Below, piece by piece: positions 25,906 through 32,940 of a stretch of 37,602 nt of DNA. How positions within the stretch are numbered: position 1 is the stretch's first letter; each line of letters starts with the position of its first letter. Source of the stretch: Solirubrobacter deserti. Its GTDB lineage: Bacteria; Actinomycetota; Thermoleophilia; Solirubrobacterales; Solirubrobacteraceae. The notes beneath the pieces were generated by a model. The model was given only the letters and a program-made list of their open reading frames with translations. It ran no database searches and had not been told where the DNA came from. Both the position numbers and the translations under genes were made by a program. The stretch lies in NCBI RefSeq assembly GCF_027587175.1, contig NZ_JAPCID010000069.1, positions 1 through 37,602 on the forward strand, in the 5' to 3' direction.

Positions 25906-26639
25906 CCGTAGTCGCCGGCGTCGAGCAGGTGCCGCTGCGCGAGCGCGACGAGCTGGAGGCGGTTCTGCTCCTTGGTCCCGCGCAGGTCGTAGAGCCGGTA
26001 GAGGTCGCTGAGCAGGTCGCTCACGCGTTCCGGGCCGATCGGCGGCTGCAGCCGGGCCGCGATCTGCGCGTTGCTCGGCGTCGCCACGAGCTCGCCCGGG
26101 GCGGCGAAGAACGGCCGGCACAGCTCCACCAGCACCTCCCGCTGGCGAGCGGTGGGCTGCGGCAGCTCGTCGCGGTCCGACGTGCGCCCCTCGTCGAGCG
26201 GGACGCCGCCGACCAGGAGGAAGCGCTCGCCCGCGAGGCGCACGTCATGCTCGCCGGCGTCCAGCTGCGCCGGCCGCGCGGGCATCCGCGGGGCGAGCAT
26301 CCACGATCCGGTTTCGACCGCGACGCCCTGGCGCAGCCGCACGGACCGGTGCTCGGTGCCGTGCTTGGACGCGGTGTCCAGCAGGTACACGCAGACCGCG
26401 GGCGGGTCGCCGTACGTGCGCAGCGTGATCTCCGCGTGCTCGCGCGAGACCTTCCGGTGCGCCGGGAACGAGACCGTGCCGTCGACCCGTCCGACCGTGG
26501 CCGGCGCGCGCGGTGTCAGGGCGTGGATCCGCAGGACGCCGTCGGCGTCGCGCCAGGCGACGTACGGCTGGCCGCCGGCCACCTGCGCGATGCGGGCGAG
26601 CTCCGCGGCACCGTCCGGGCGAACCGGTTCACCAGGCAC
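25902..26639 (-). CDS. FHA-domain protein with C-terminal helix-turn-helix-like region
   Basis: About 245 residues. The forkhead-associated domain (about 45-110) carries the phosphothreonine-binding residues: VGRVDG (Gly50-Arg51), KVSREHAEI (Ser65, Arg66, His68) and TASKHGTEH (Ser91 to Thr95). The C-terminal part, from PTARQREVLVELCRPFF through SNAQIAARLQPPIGPERVSD to LYDLRG, looks like a winged or LuxR-like helix-turn-helix. It therefore may couple binding of a phosphoprotein to DNA binding. GTG 26639 is preferred. The frame is open further upstream, but that part reads through a tRNA gene fragment at 26670-26713 and cannot be original coding sequence. A Ser/Thr kinase lies 4 kb away. Confidence 0.82.
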   Translation of the reverse strand: MPGEPVRPDGAAELARIAQVAGGQPYVAWRDADGVLRIHALTPRAPATVGRVDGTVSFPAHRKVSREHAEITLRTYGDPPAVCVYLLDTASKHGTEHRSVRLRQGVAVETGSWMLAPRMPARPAQLDAGEHDVRLAGERFLLVGGVPLDEGRTSDRDELPQPTARQREVLVELCRPFFAAPGELVATPSNAQIAARLQPPIGPERVSDLLSDLYRLYDLRGTKEQNRLQLVALAQRHLLDAGDYG

Positions 26640-26669
26640 GTACGCGATCGGCGCTCGTCGTCTGCACAA

Positions 26670-26713
26670 GCCGGAGATCGGATTCGAACCGACGACCCAC
26701 CGCTTACAAGGCG
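26670..26713 (-). other. 3' half of a tRNA-Thr(UGU) gene (likely att-site remnant)
   Basis: On the minus strand this reads as the anticodon loop CTTGTAA (anticodon TGT at 26706-26708), the 3' anticodon-stem strand GCGG, a variable loop, the T arm with GGTTCGAATCC, and the 3' acceptor strand CTCCGGC (26670-26676). Upstream of the anticodon loop only CGC still pairs. There is no D arm, and no GCCGGAG acceptor 5' strand is present. Integrating elements that use tRNA genes duplicate exactly such 3' portions, leaving a fragment at the far end. No second copy is seen in the window. Confidence 0.75.
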
Positions 26714-26790
26714 CAAGTGCCTGCCGTTCGCAAACACAGTTAACGCCTGGAAAAACGGCGCTTTCACGGCGTTCCGCGGAGGTTGTCGTA

Positions 26791-26816
26791 CCCGCCGATT
26801 TCGCCGAATCGGTGGG
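26791..26816. terminator. Hairpin next to the tRNA fragment
   Basis: CCCGCCGATT (26791-26800) and AATCGGTGGG (26807-26816) pair over 10 bp with one G-U, around a TCGCCG loop. It lies 7 bp beyond the stop of the minus-strand frame ending at 26824 and could terminate it. On the plus strand it is followed by GTTTCTGTC. It may alternatively be an integrase or recombination site, given the tRNA scar 80 bp away. Confidence 0.4.
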
Positions 26817-26823
26817 GTTTCTG

Positions 26824-27183
26824 TCACCCAATTGTCACCGAACGGCGGCCGAGGTCGGCCGCGTGCGAGGAGGACGCGGCGACCGCGTAGTAATCCCGGT
26901 GTGCTCGGTGGAGCCAAGTCGTCCCATCGCAGGTGGACGACCGCGCTGCGCCGAACGACTGTTGGCTGGCGCTGCCGGTGCGGCGCGTGGTGAATGCCGT
27001 GACCCACTCGCACGGCACTGACGGCGTCCCGGTGCCGTAGCACGGGGAAGTCCACGAGATGTGCAGGTGCGCGGCGCAGGCGGGGGCGTGGCAGGTCCGT
27101 GGGGAACCAAGGCCGGGGAAGCCCTCGCAGCCGACGAATTGCATCGCCGGGATCAGCGGGCAGACCGGCCGTGTGCCGGCCAA
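26824..27183 (-). pseudogene. Possible truncated gene: Cys-rich C-terminal fragment with HLHISW motif
   Basis: From about 27183 (TTG) to the stop at 26824 this frame has strongly GC-biased third positions, the best coding sign in the gap. It gives about 119 residues, or 106 from ATG 27144. It reads CEGFPGLGSPRTCHAPAC, then HLHISWTSPCYGTG and VPCEWVTAFTT. The HLHISW sequence resembles the HxH metal strand in M15/M74-like peptidoglycan peptidases, followed by a Cys-rich tail. No signal peptide, N-terminal metal ligands or good ribosome site are present. I infer the 3' remnant of a secreted peptidase gene; a small intact gene of unknown function is the alternative. Confidence 0.35.
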
Positions 27184-27264
27184 TCGACTTACTTTGAGTA
27201 CGCGCGGTGCGCGTGGTGATGTCGCCGGCTCCGTATCGTCTGGAGTCGGGGAGTCCAATCCGCA

Positions 27265-27522
27265 ATGATCTCGTATGTGAACACAGCCATGTGTCCTCAA
27301 TGTGGCGGCACGGACCATCGGCCGGTCGCCGGCGGTTTCGTTGACTGCGTGAGCCGAGTTTTCACGGGATTCGTCCCAAAGACGTTCAACGGCAGCGCCT
27401 TTGCCAACCCCGCAGGTCCGTTGATCAGCGAATGCGGTAACCGGTTCTACTCAGATCACGATCTGACGCCGTTCCTCGGGTTCTCTGGCCCCGCTCGCGG
27501 AACGGGTTCACCGATGACATAG
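27265..27522 (+). CDS. Small Cys-rich (zinc-ribbon-like) protein
   Basis: 85-residue ORF. MCPQCGGTDHRPVAGGFVDC gives a CxxC knuckle and a later Cys; SECGNRF supplies a fourth. The pattern suggests a small zinc ribbon, though the last spacing is long. GGGGAG at 27248-27253 precedes ATG 27265 by 11 bp. A second ATG at 27289 starts directly at MCPQCGG. The base composition is less GC-rich than in neighbouring genes, consistent with acquired DNA next to the tRNA scar. Family and function are unknown. Confidence 0.5.
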   Translation: MISYVNTAMCPQCGGTDHRPVAGGFVDCVSRVFTGFVPKTFNGSAFANPAGPLISECGNRFYSDHDLTPFLGFSGPARGTGSPMT

Positions 27523-27548
27523 CCCGGACGAGCCGTCATGGACCGCCG

Positions 27549-27569
27549 GCACCTGTCAGGTGCGACAAT
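27549..27569 (+). promoter_or_regulatory. Palindrome and -10 element ahead of the 27578 gene
   Basis: GCACCTG-T-CAGGTGC (27549-27563) is a perfect 7-bp dyad around one base. It is directly followed by GACAAT (27564-27569), a -10-like hexamer nine bases from GTG 27578. A repressor on the dyad would block the promoter. No Shine-Dalgarno is visible, so the message may be leaderless. Confidence 0.45.
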
Positions 27570-27577
27570 GCGAGTAC

Positions 27578-28330
27578 GTGGCCGAGAATCTGACTGCTGC
27601 GGAGCTCTACGCCAAGGCCGCTGAGCTGTTCCGCGACGACCAGGAAGCACTGCTCGAGCTGATGCACGCCCAGCTCGAGTCGATCGAGGCGCGCGAGCCG
27701 AACGGGCACGACGCGGAGAGCTGCCGGCTGGCGATGCTCGCGGCGGCTCCGGTCGGCGCGCAGGTCGGGCTTTGGCGGGCGCGGGCGCTCGCCCGGTTCG
27801 GGTCCGTCGGTTGGCTCGAGGGCGTCGCGATGATGATCATGAGCGACGCGTTTCGCCAGCTCAGCGTGGTCAACGACGACTACGTCCGGGGCCGCACGCT
27901 GGACCGCATGCAGATGTCGGAGGAGGCACTGCAGATGCTGCGAGAGCTTCGGCACTTCACCGCGGGCGAGCGGCGCTTCGACTTCGGCCCCACGCCCGCA
28001 CTGGTCGCACGCGTCCTGCCCGAGAAGTCCGGCTTCATGCTGACCGTCGCCGGTCGGCTCGACGAGGCGCGTGCCAGCTACGAACGCGCGCTGGCCGAGA
28101 CGAAGGGCGATGAGCGCGGCACCATCAAGGTGCAGGCGGGGCTCGAGGTCGTCGGCTACCTCCAAGCGCTGGCCGACGGCGCGCAGACCGAGCCGTTCGC
28201 CACCGCGACCGCCGATCTCGCCGAGCGGGCGGCAGCGGCGGGCCAGCCCGACATCGCGCGCGACGCCGCGCACAATGCCGAAGTCATGCGCCACCGCGGC
28301 CGCGACCTCGCGCCCTACGAGATCCTCTGA
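27578..28330 (+). CDS. Hypothetical helical (TPR-like) protein
   Basis: About 250 residues from GTG 27578; an in-frame start at 27560 lies inside the upstream palindrome. The protein is almost entirely helical and soluble: LTAAELYAKAAELFRDDQEA at the start, and GRLDEARASYERALAETKGD near 175, which is a good single TPR-like hairpin. DLAERAAAAGQPDIARDAAH lies near the end. No catalytic motif is recognised. It is alone on the plus strand between the tRNA scar and the long minus-strand cluster. Its 3' end overlaps the last gene of that cluster by 16 bases. Confidence 0.65.
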   Translation: MAENLTAAELYAKAAELFRDDQEALLELMHAQLESIEAREPNGHDAESCRLAMLAAAPVGAQVGLWRARALARFGSVGWLEGVAMMIMSDAFRQLSVVNDDYVRGRTLDRMQMSEEALQMLRELRHFTAGERRFDFGPTPALVARVLPEKSGFMLTVAGRLDEARASYERALAETKGDERGTIKVQAGLEVVGYLQALADGAQTEPFATATADLAERAAAAGQPDIARDAAHNAEVMRHRGRDLAPYEIL

Positions 28331-29052
28331 GGCTGCGGGCTGAGGTCGAGCCGCGCGCCCGCGCGCTCGGCCCAGCGCTGCCAGAAGCGCCGGATCGCGG
28401 CCTGGCGCTCAGCGCTCATGTTGAGCCCGCCGGGGTGGTAGAGCAGCAGCGGCATCTCGACCGTTACATTTTGCAGGTCGGCCAGCAGCCCCGCCTGCTC
28501 GAGGCGGTCGAGCAACGCCGTGATGCCCGCTTCGGAGAGGTCGACGTCGTGGAAGTCGCCGACGGTCTCGCTCGTCTGAATCCCGTCCGAGAGGATCGTC
28601 AGCCGGTCGCCGGGCGCGAGCACGTCCGCGGCGACCACCGCGGCCTCGACGAGCGCGGAGCCGCGGGCTGAGACCGGCGGGTCGGTCATCATCGACTCGA
28701 AGTCCGTCCGCGCGACGTTGACGTTCTCGGTGATCTCGCCCGGCGCGTAGTCGGGGCTGTCGCGGTGCTCCTCGCTGGGCCCGACGGGCGCGAACAGCGG
28801 AGCGCTTTCGGCGATCGGGTCGCCGGCGGCGATGATCAGGCACAGCCGACCGGAGCCGCGCTCGCCGATGTGGCGCGCGAAGGAGGCGAACGCGCCGGCG
28901 TACTCCGAGCGCGCGGTGCGCGTGGAGCCGGAGACGTCGGCGAGCGCGCAGCCCGAGGCCAGCTGCTGCGGTCCGTCGTCGTCGCCACAGCCGGCGGCGG
29001 CGAGCGCGGTGCACAGGAGAGACAGTGCGAGGGTCCTGCGGGTGGGGGTCAT
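28315..29052 (-). CDS. vWA-like lipoprotein
   Basis: 245-residue predicted lipoprotein. The signal MTPTRRTLALSLLCTALAAAGC ends in lipobox AAGC, followed by an acidic spacer. The mature part looks like a von Willebrand A fold: CALADVSGSTRTARSEY gives a DxSxS-type MIDAS metal site. GSALVEAAVVAADVLAPGDR carries the later conserved Ser/Thr position, and LTILSDGIQTSE the next strand with Asp. It would hold a divalent metal and bind a partner outside the membrane. It is the last gene of the minus-strand cluster; its ATG overlaps the previous stop (ATGA, 29049-29052), so it is translationally coupled to the four-TM protein. Confidence 0.75.
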   Translation of the reverse strand: MTPTRRTLALSLLCTALAAAGCGDDDGPQQLASGCALADVSGSTRTARSEYAGAFASFARHIGERGSGRLCLIIAAGDPIAESAPLFAPVGPSEEHRDSPDYAPGEITENVNVARTDFESMMTDPPVSARGSALVEAAVVAADVLAPGDRLTILSDGIQTSETVGDFHDVDLSEAGITALLDRLEQAGLLADLQNVTVEMPLLLYHPGGLNMSAERQAAIRRFWQRWAERAGARLDLSPQPQRIS

Positions 29053-30461
29053 ACGGGCTCCTGATCCAGCCAGCTCCAGCCGGCCGGAGAGTTCCTGGGA
29101 GGGATGGGATCGGGCGCCGGTTCCGGCGCCGGTTCTTCGACGGTCACGAACGGCACGTCCGGTGTGACGGGCTCCGGCTCCGGAGCGGGCGCCGGCGGGT
29201 TGCCGCCGACGACCGTCGGGACGACGACGGGCTGCGTGCTGATCGCACGCTGCGGGTCCAGCAGCGCGAGCGCGATCTCCTGCGCGGAGGGCGGCTCGGG
29301 GAGCGCGAGCTCGAGCGCTCGCACGCCGCGCGCGTGGCAGGCGCGCTCGTACTCGATCCGCAGCCGCGCCGTCAGCTCGGCCGCGGCGGCCGCCTCGCGC
29401 TCGCTGAACGCGCCGACGTGCAGGTCGGACGCGTCGAGCCGGCGCGAAGCCTCCGTGAGCCGCACGCGCTGGGCGGCGACCTTCTCGACCGCCTCGCGCC
29501 GGCGCGTCTCGGCGGCCGCGTCACGCTTGCGCCACCCGCGGTGCGGGTGCGCGACCGTCGCGCGCATCGACAGCGTCATCGCGGCCAGCAGCGCGGCGAG
29601 CGTGATCGGGACGACGAAGGCGAGGTTCGGACCGTCCTGCGCCGCCTCGGCGCTCGGACGAGCGTCACCCTGGGGCGCCGCGGCACCGAATCCGCGGCCC
29701 GTCGTCTGCCCCGCGCTCGCCTGGCTGCGCAGCTGGTCGCGGTAGGCGAGGTTGTCCTCGCGCCCGGTCGCGAGGGCGACGACCGCCCAGCCGACGCACC
29801 CGATCGTCGCCAGCGCCAGCACGACGAGGGTCAACCGCGCGAGCCGCCGGTGGTGGGTCACGAGGCTGCCGAGCCCGAGGCCCCCGAGCTCCGCGCCCGC
29901 GGTCAGCAACAGAGCGAGCGCGGCGGTCACCTGCACGGCGGTGCGCGTGTCCGTCTCCAGCGCCGGGCGCACGGCGGGCGCCGAGAGCTGCACCTCGAGG
30001 AAGAACAGGATCGGGAACATCAGCAGCGCCACGAGCGGGTGCGTGAGGCGCGTGCCGGTGGCCGGCTCGTCCGGCTCCTCCACGCGCAGGCGCTCGCGCT
30101 CGGCCACGGCGCGCCGCTCCGCCTGCTCGGCCAGCTCCACGGCCTCCTGCGCCCCCGCCACGCCGGCCACGGCGGCCGCCCGCTCGGGTACGTGCGCGCG
30201 CAACTCGAGCGCGACGCCCGAGCGGGTCAGCTGCGAGATCTCGTCCGTCAGCGCCGTCGTGACCGGGCCGGGCCCGACCAGGCCGCGCTGGGTGGCGGCG
30301 GCGAGGTCGCGCGCGACGGCGTCCACCCGTGCCGCGCGCGCCGCCGCGCTGTAGCCGCGCTCGGCCGCCGCGGGGTCCTCGCGGTGGCGCGGGAGGCTCG
30401 GCACGAAGTCCTCGCCCACGATCGGGCGGGTGCCCGGCACGACCTGTGGCGGCGCGCTCAC
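29049..30461 (-). CDS. Four-TM membrane protein with coiled coils, unknown
   Basis: 470-residue protein not matched to a family. The N-terminal 140 residues are soluble and helical (AAVAGVAGAQEAVELAEQAE, then RRAVAERERLRVEE). Four membrane helices follow: PLVALLMFPILFFLEVQL, VTAALALLLTAGAELGGLG, LVVLALATIGCVGWAVVALA and VVPITLAALLAAMTLSM. Next is a basic and coiled-coil segment (KRDAAAETRRREAVEKVAAQ), and the C-terminal 90 residues are Pro/Glu-rich and disordered. GTG 30461 overlaps the AAA+ stop (GTGA) and the end overlaps the vWA gene. The layout suggests a membrane platform linking the cytoplasmic ATPase to the external vWA lipoprotein; this is inference. Confidence 0.72.
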   Translation of the reverse strand: MSAPPQVVPGTRPIVGEDFVPSLPRHREDPAAAERGYSAAARAARVDAVARDLAAATQRGLVGPGPVTTALTDEISQLTRSGVALELRAHVPERAAAVAGVAGAQEAVELAEQAERRAVAERERLRVEEPDEPATGTRLTHPLVALLMFPILFFLEVQLSAPAVRPALETDTRTAVQVTAALALLLTAGAELGGLGLGSLVTHHRRLARLTLVVLALATIGCVGWAVVALATGREDNLAYRDQLRSQASAGQTTGRGFGAAAPQGDARPSAEAAQDGPNLAFVVPITLAALLAAMTLSMRATVAHPHRGWRKRDAAAETRRREAVEKVAAQRVRLTEASRRLDASDLHVGAFSEREAAAAAELTARLRIEYERACHARGVRALELALPEPPSAQEIALALLDPQRAISTQPVVVPTVVGGNPPAPAPEPEPVTPDVPFVTVEEPAPEPAPDPIPPRNSPAGWSWLDQEPV

Positions 30462-32263
30462 GAGCGCTCCTCGATCCGCAGCGTGCCGTCGGGCGCCAAG
30501 CCCGCGCGCACGGGCCCGCGGGCTCCGTGGATGAGCGCGGAGCGCAGCGGCCGGACCAGCAGCCGGCGCGTCAGGCGGACCATCTCACGGCCGTCCCAGC
30601 GGCCGTCGGCGTCGAGCTGGGCGTCCAGGGCGGACGCGAGCGACGCGTGATCGATCGAGACGTTCACACCGTGGTCGTCAGCGAAGTTCGTCTCGATGTG
30701 ATGCGCCTGGCGCGCGGCCAGCCCAGGCAGGCTCGCGCGGCGCAGGATGTCGTAGGGCAGCACGTCGCCCGCGATGCGGCTCCACAGCGGGCGCCCGACG
30801 CGCTGCAGGTCCGGGTTCTCGCACAGCGCGCGCTGCGCGATCGCGCGCGTCTCGGCGAGCAGCTCGGCCGTGTCGGGCGGGCCTTCGGGACGCGCCACCA
30901 GGCGCGCGATCTCGCCGTCGCCGAGGTTGCAGGTGAGCAGCACGGCAGCGTGGGCGAAGCTCGCCGTGCGGTTGCGGCCGTCGGTCAGCCGGCCCTCCTC
31001 GATCACCGCCAGCAGCAGCGCGAGCACGTCCGGGTGCGCCTTGTCGATCTCGTCGAGCAGCACCACGCGCGCCGGGCGCTCGGCGAGCGCGTCGGTGATC
31101 GCGCCGCCCGCCTCGTAGCCGACGAAGCCGGGCGGCGCGCCCGTCAGGCGCGCGACGTCGTGCGGGTTGCGCAGCTCGGAGCAGTCGACGCGCAGCAGGT
31201 CGTCGGCGTTGCCCGACAGCGCGCGCTGGAGCGTCCGCGCGGTCTCGGTCTTGCCCACGCCGGGCGGCCCCGGCATCAGGGCGACGAGCCGCGGAGGCCC
31301 GAGCCGCTCGCCGGCGGGGCGCTGCGGGTCGGGCCAGCGCGCGTCGGCCAGCCGCTCGAGCAGCCCGTCGATCGCGGTCGGCTGGCCGATCACGTCACGC
31401 CGCAGGCGCTCGCCGAGGTCGTCCAGAGCGAGCGCCTCGAACGGCGTCCCCTGCGCGTGCCGGCGCGCCAAGCCGCTGAGCAGCGCGCCTGGCCGCCCAA
31501 GCTCGGTCGCCAGGTGGCAGGAGGCCCGCCGCGCCTGCTCGAGGTCGCGCACGGCGCGGCCCGGGAGACCGTCCGCCAGCGTCTGCAGCGCGGCGTCGCG
31601 CTCGTCGCCGGCGAGCGCGGCCGCGCCGTGGAAGCCGCCGCCGAGCAGTCGCAGGACCGCGCCGCGCTCGTCACGCTGGGGCGGCGACGCGTGGACCGTG
31701 CGCACGCCCGGCATGCCCTCGATGAACGGCACGCCCGCCGGCGCGCACACGATCACCGCGTTGCGCGGCGCGACGAAGCCGTCGCGCGCGACGCACTCCG
31801 CCTCGCGCACCGCGGCGCGCAGGATCCCCAGCGCGCGCCGGCCCGTGTCCGTGGACGCGTCGAAGAGCAGGTCGCAGTCCTCGAGCAGGATCGCGCAGCA
31901 GCGCCCGCGCTGGGCGACGAGCGCGCGGATCGCGCGCATGATGTCCAGCGGCGACGCCGCGCCGAGCCGCGGGGCGGCCGACGCTCCGAGTGCGTCGCGA
32001 GCGACTGGCGCGGCCGCGAGCAGCCGCTCGGCCTCCGCGCGGTCGCGCGGATCGATCGGCGTCAGGCCGTCCGCGGCGTCGGCGCTCAGGACGAGCTCCG
32101 CGCCTGCGCCGGTGCGCAGCTCCTCGCGCAAGGCGTGGCGCTCGTCCAAGACGCGCCCGTCGAGCAGCGCCTCGTCGCCGACGTGGCCGCGCAGGACCAC
32201 GTGCGCGCCGTCCGCCACGGCCGCGGCGACCGCGGTCAGATGGGGTGAGGTCAGGGCCGTCAT
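30458..32263 (-). CDS. AAA+ ATPase: P-loop-less first module plus ClpB-like second module
   Basis: 601 residues. The first half (about 20-290) resembles an AAA domain without Walker A: it has a Walker-B-like AILLEDCDLLF (124-134) and a sensor-like NAVIVCAPAG. The second half is a clear Hsp100/ClpB D2-type module: VIGQPTAIDGLLERL, Walker A PGPPGVGKTE (331-340), the substrate pore loop GAPPGFVGYEAGG (375-387), Walker B VLLDEIDKAH (401-410), then EEGRLTDGRNRT and the sensor LLTCNLG. It should thread or remodel a protein partner. ATG 32263 overlaps the previous stop as ATGA. An N-terminal dead module with an active C-terminal one recalls Ycf46-type AAA proteins; that comparison is from memory. 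Confidence 0.85.
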   Translation of the reverse strand: MTALTSPHLTAVAAAVADGAHVVLRGHVGDEALLDGRVLDERHALREELRTGAGAELVLSADAADGLTPIDPRDRAEAERLLAAAPVARDALGASAAPRLGAASPLDIMRAIRALVAQRGRCCAILLEDCDLLFDASTDTGRRALGILRAAVREAECVARDGFVAPRNAVIVCAPAGVPFIEGMPGVRTVHASPPQRDERGAVLRLLGGGFHGAAALAGDERDAALQTLADGLPGRAVRDLEQARRASCHLATELGRPGALLSGLARRHAQGTPFEALALDDLGERLRRDVIGQPTAIDGLLERLADARWPDPQRPAGERLGPPRLVALMPGPPGVGKTETARTLQRALSGNADDLLRVDCSELRNPHDVARLTGAPPGFVGYEAGGAITDALAERPARVVLLDEIDKAHPDVLALLLAVIEEGRLTDGRNRTASFAHAAVLLTCNLGDGEIARLVARPEGPPDTAELLAETRAIAQRALCENPDLQRVGRPLWSRIAGDVLPYDILRRASLPGLAARQAHHIETNFADDHGVNVSIDHASLASALDAQLDADGRWDGREMVRLTRRLLVRPLRSALIHGARGPVRAGLAPDGTLRIEERS

Positions 32264-32940
32264 CGCCCGGCGCCGCGACCCGCGGCGTGCGCCGCCCGGC
32301 CCGCCGGCGCCTCGGGCTCGGCCACCGCGACGTCGATCCCCGCACGTCGCCACGTCTCGGCCATCCGGCGGCTGAGCGCGAGCTCGGCCTCGCAGCCCAC
32401 GAGCGCGCCCGCCGAGGTCTGCAGCTCGTGGACGCCGGAGGCGGCCATGTCGAGCGCGAGCGCGCGGCCGTCCGCGGCGAGGTTGATGTCCACCTGCCCG
32501 CCGGCATAGCTCGTGCGCACTGACAGCGTCCCGTCCGCGGTCCGCCGGGCCTGCGTGCCCGGGACCATGCCCTCGGGCAGCGCGTTCACCAGCCGCGCGA
32601 GCACGAGCTCCTGCTCGGCGCGGGCGAGCGCGGCGCGCTCCTCCGCCTGCTCGAGCGCCTCGACGGCCGCGAGCGCGTCGCGGGTCGCAACGCGCGTCGG
32701 CGCCGACACGGCGCGCGCCAGCGCGGCGTCGGCCGCGGCGCGCAGGCGGGGCGGAGCGCAGCGTCCGACCGCTTCGCGACGGGCGGCGAGCCGCTCCATC
32801 GCGGTGCTCGCCGAGCGGGCGGCGCAGGCGGTCTGGACGCGAACGCGGCGACCGGCGAGGAAGCGGTCGCGGGCGGCGGCGAGCTCCGCCGCGGTGGCGG
32901 CTCCGGCGATGACCCGGAGCGGGATGGTGACTCCACTCAT
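32260..32940 (-). CDS. Hypothetical coiled-coil protein between radical SAM and AAA+ genes
   Basis: 226-residue soluble protein, family not recognised. The first 130 residues are helical and Ala/Arg-rich (AAATAAELAAARDRFLAGRR, then AALARAEQELVLARLVNALP). The second part has strands that could form a small beta sheet: GTLSVRTSYAGGQVDINLAA, then DGRALALDMAASGVHELQTS. Cys occurs in VGCEAELAL. It is translationally coupled to both neighbours (ATGA overlaps at 32937-32940 and 32260-32263), so it probably works with them, perhaps as the radical SAM substrate or an adaptor. In other bacteria, small DUF2997/DUF1257 proteins occupy this place beside AAA and radical SAM genes; homology is not demonstrated. 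Confidence 0.68.
   Translation of the reverse strand: MSGVTIPLRVIAGAATAAELAAARDRFLAGRRVRVQTACAARSASTAMERLAARREAVGRCAPPRLRAAADAALARAVSAPTRVATRDALAAVEALEQAEERAALARAEQELVLARLVNALPEGMVPGTQARRTADGTLSVRTSYAGGQVDINLAADGRALALDMAASGVHELQTSAGALVGCEAELALSRRMAETWRRAGIDVAVAEPEAPAGRAAHAAGRGAGR

Noticed and set aside
26670-26745. Complete tRNA-Thr gene
   Set aside because: The D arm and the 5' acceptor strand are missing; only the anticodon loop to acceptor 3' end is present.
26516-27265. Long minus-strand frame crossing the tRNA fragment, considered as an integrase gene
   Set aside because: No tyrosine-recombinase R-H-R-Y pattern is visible, and the translation is low-complexity where it crosses the tRNA fragment.
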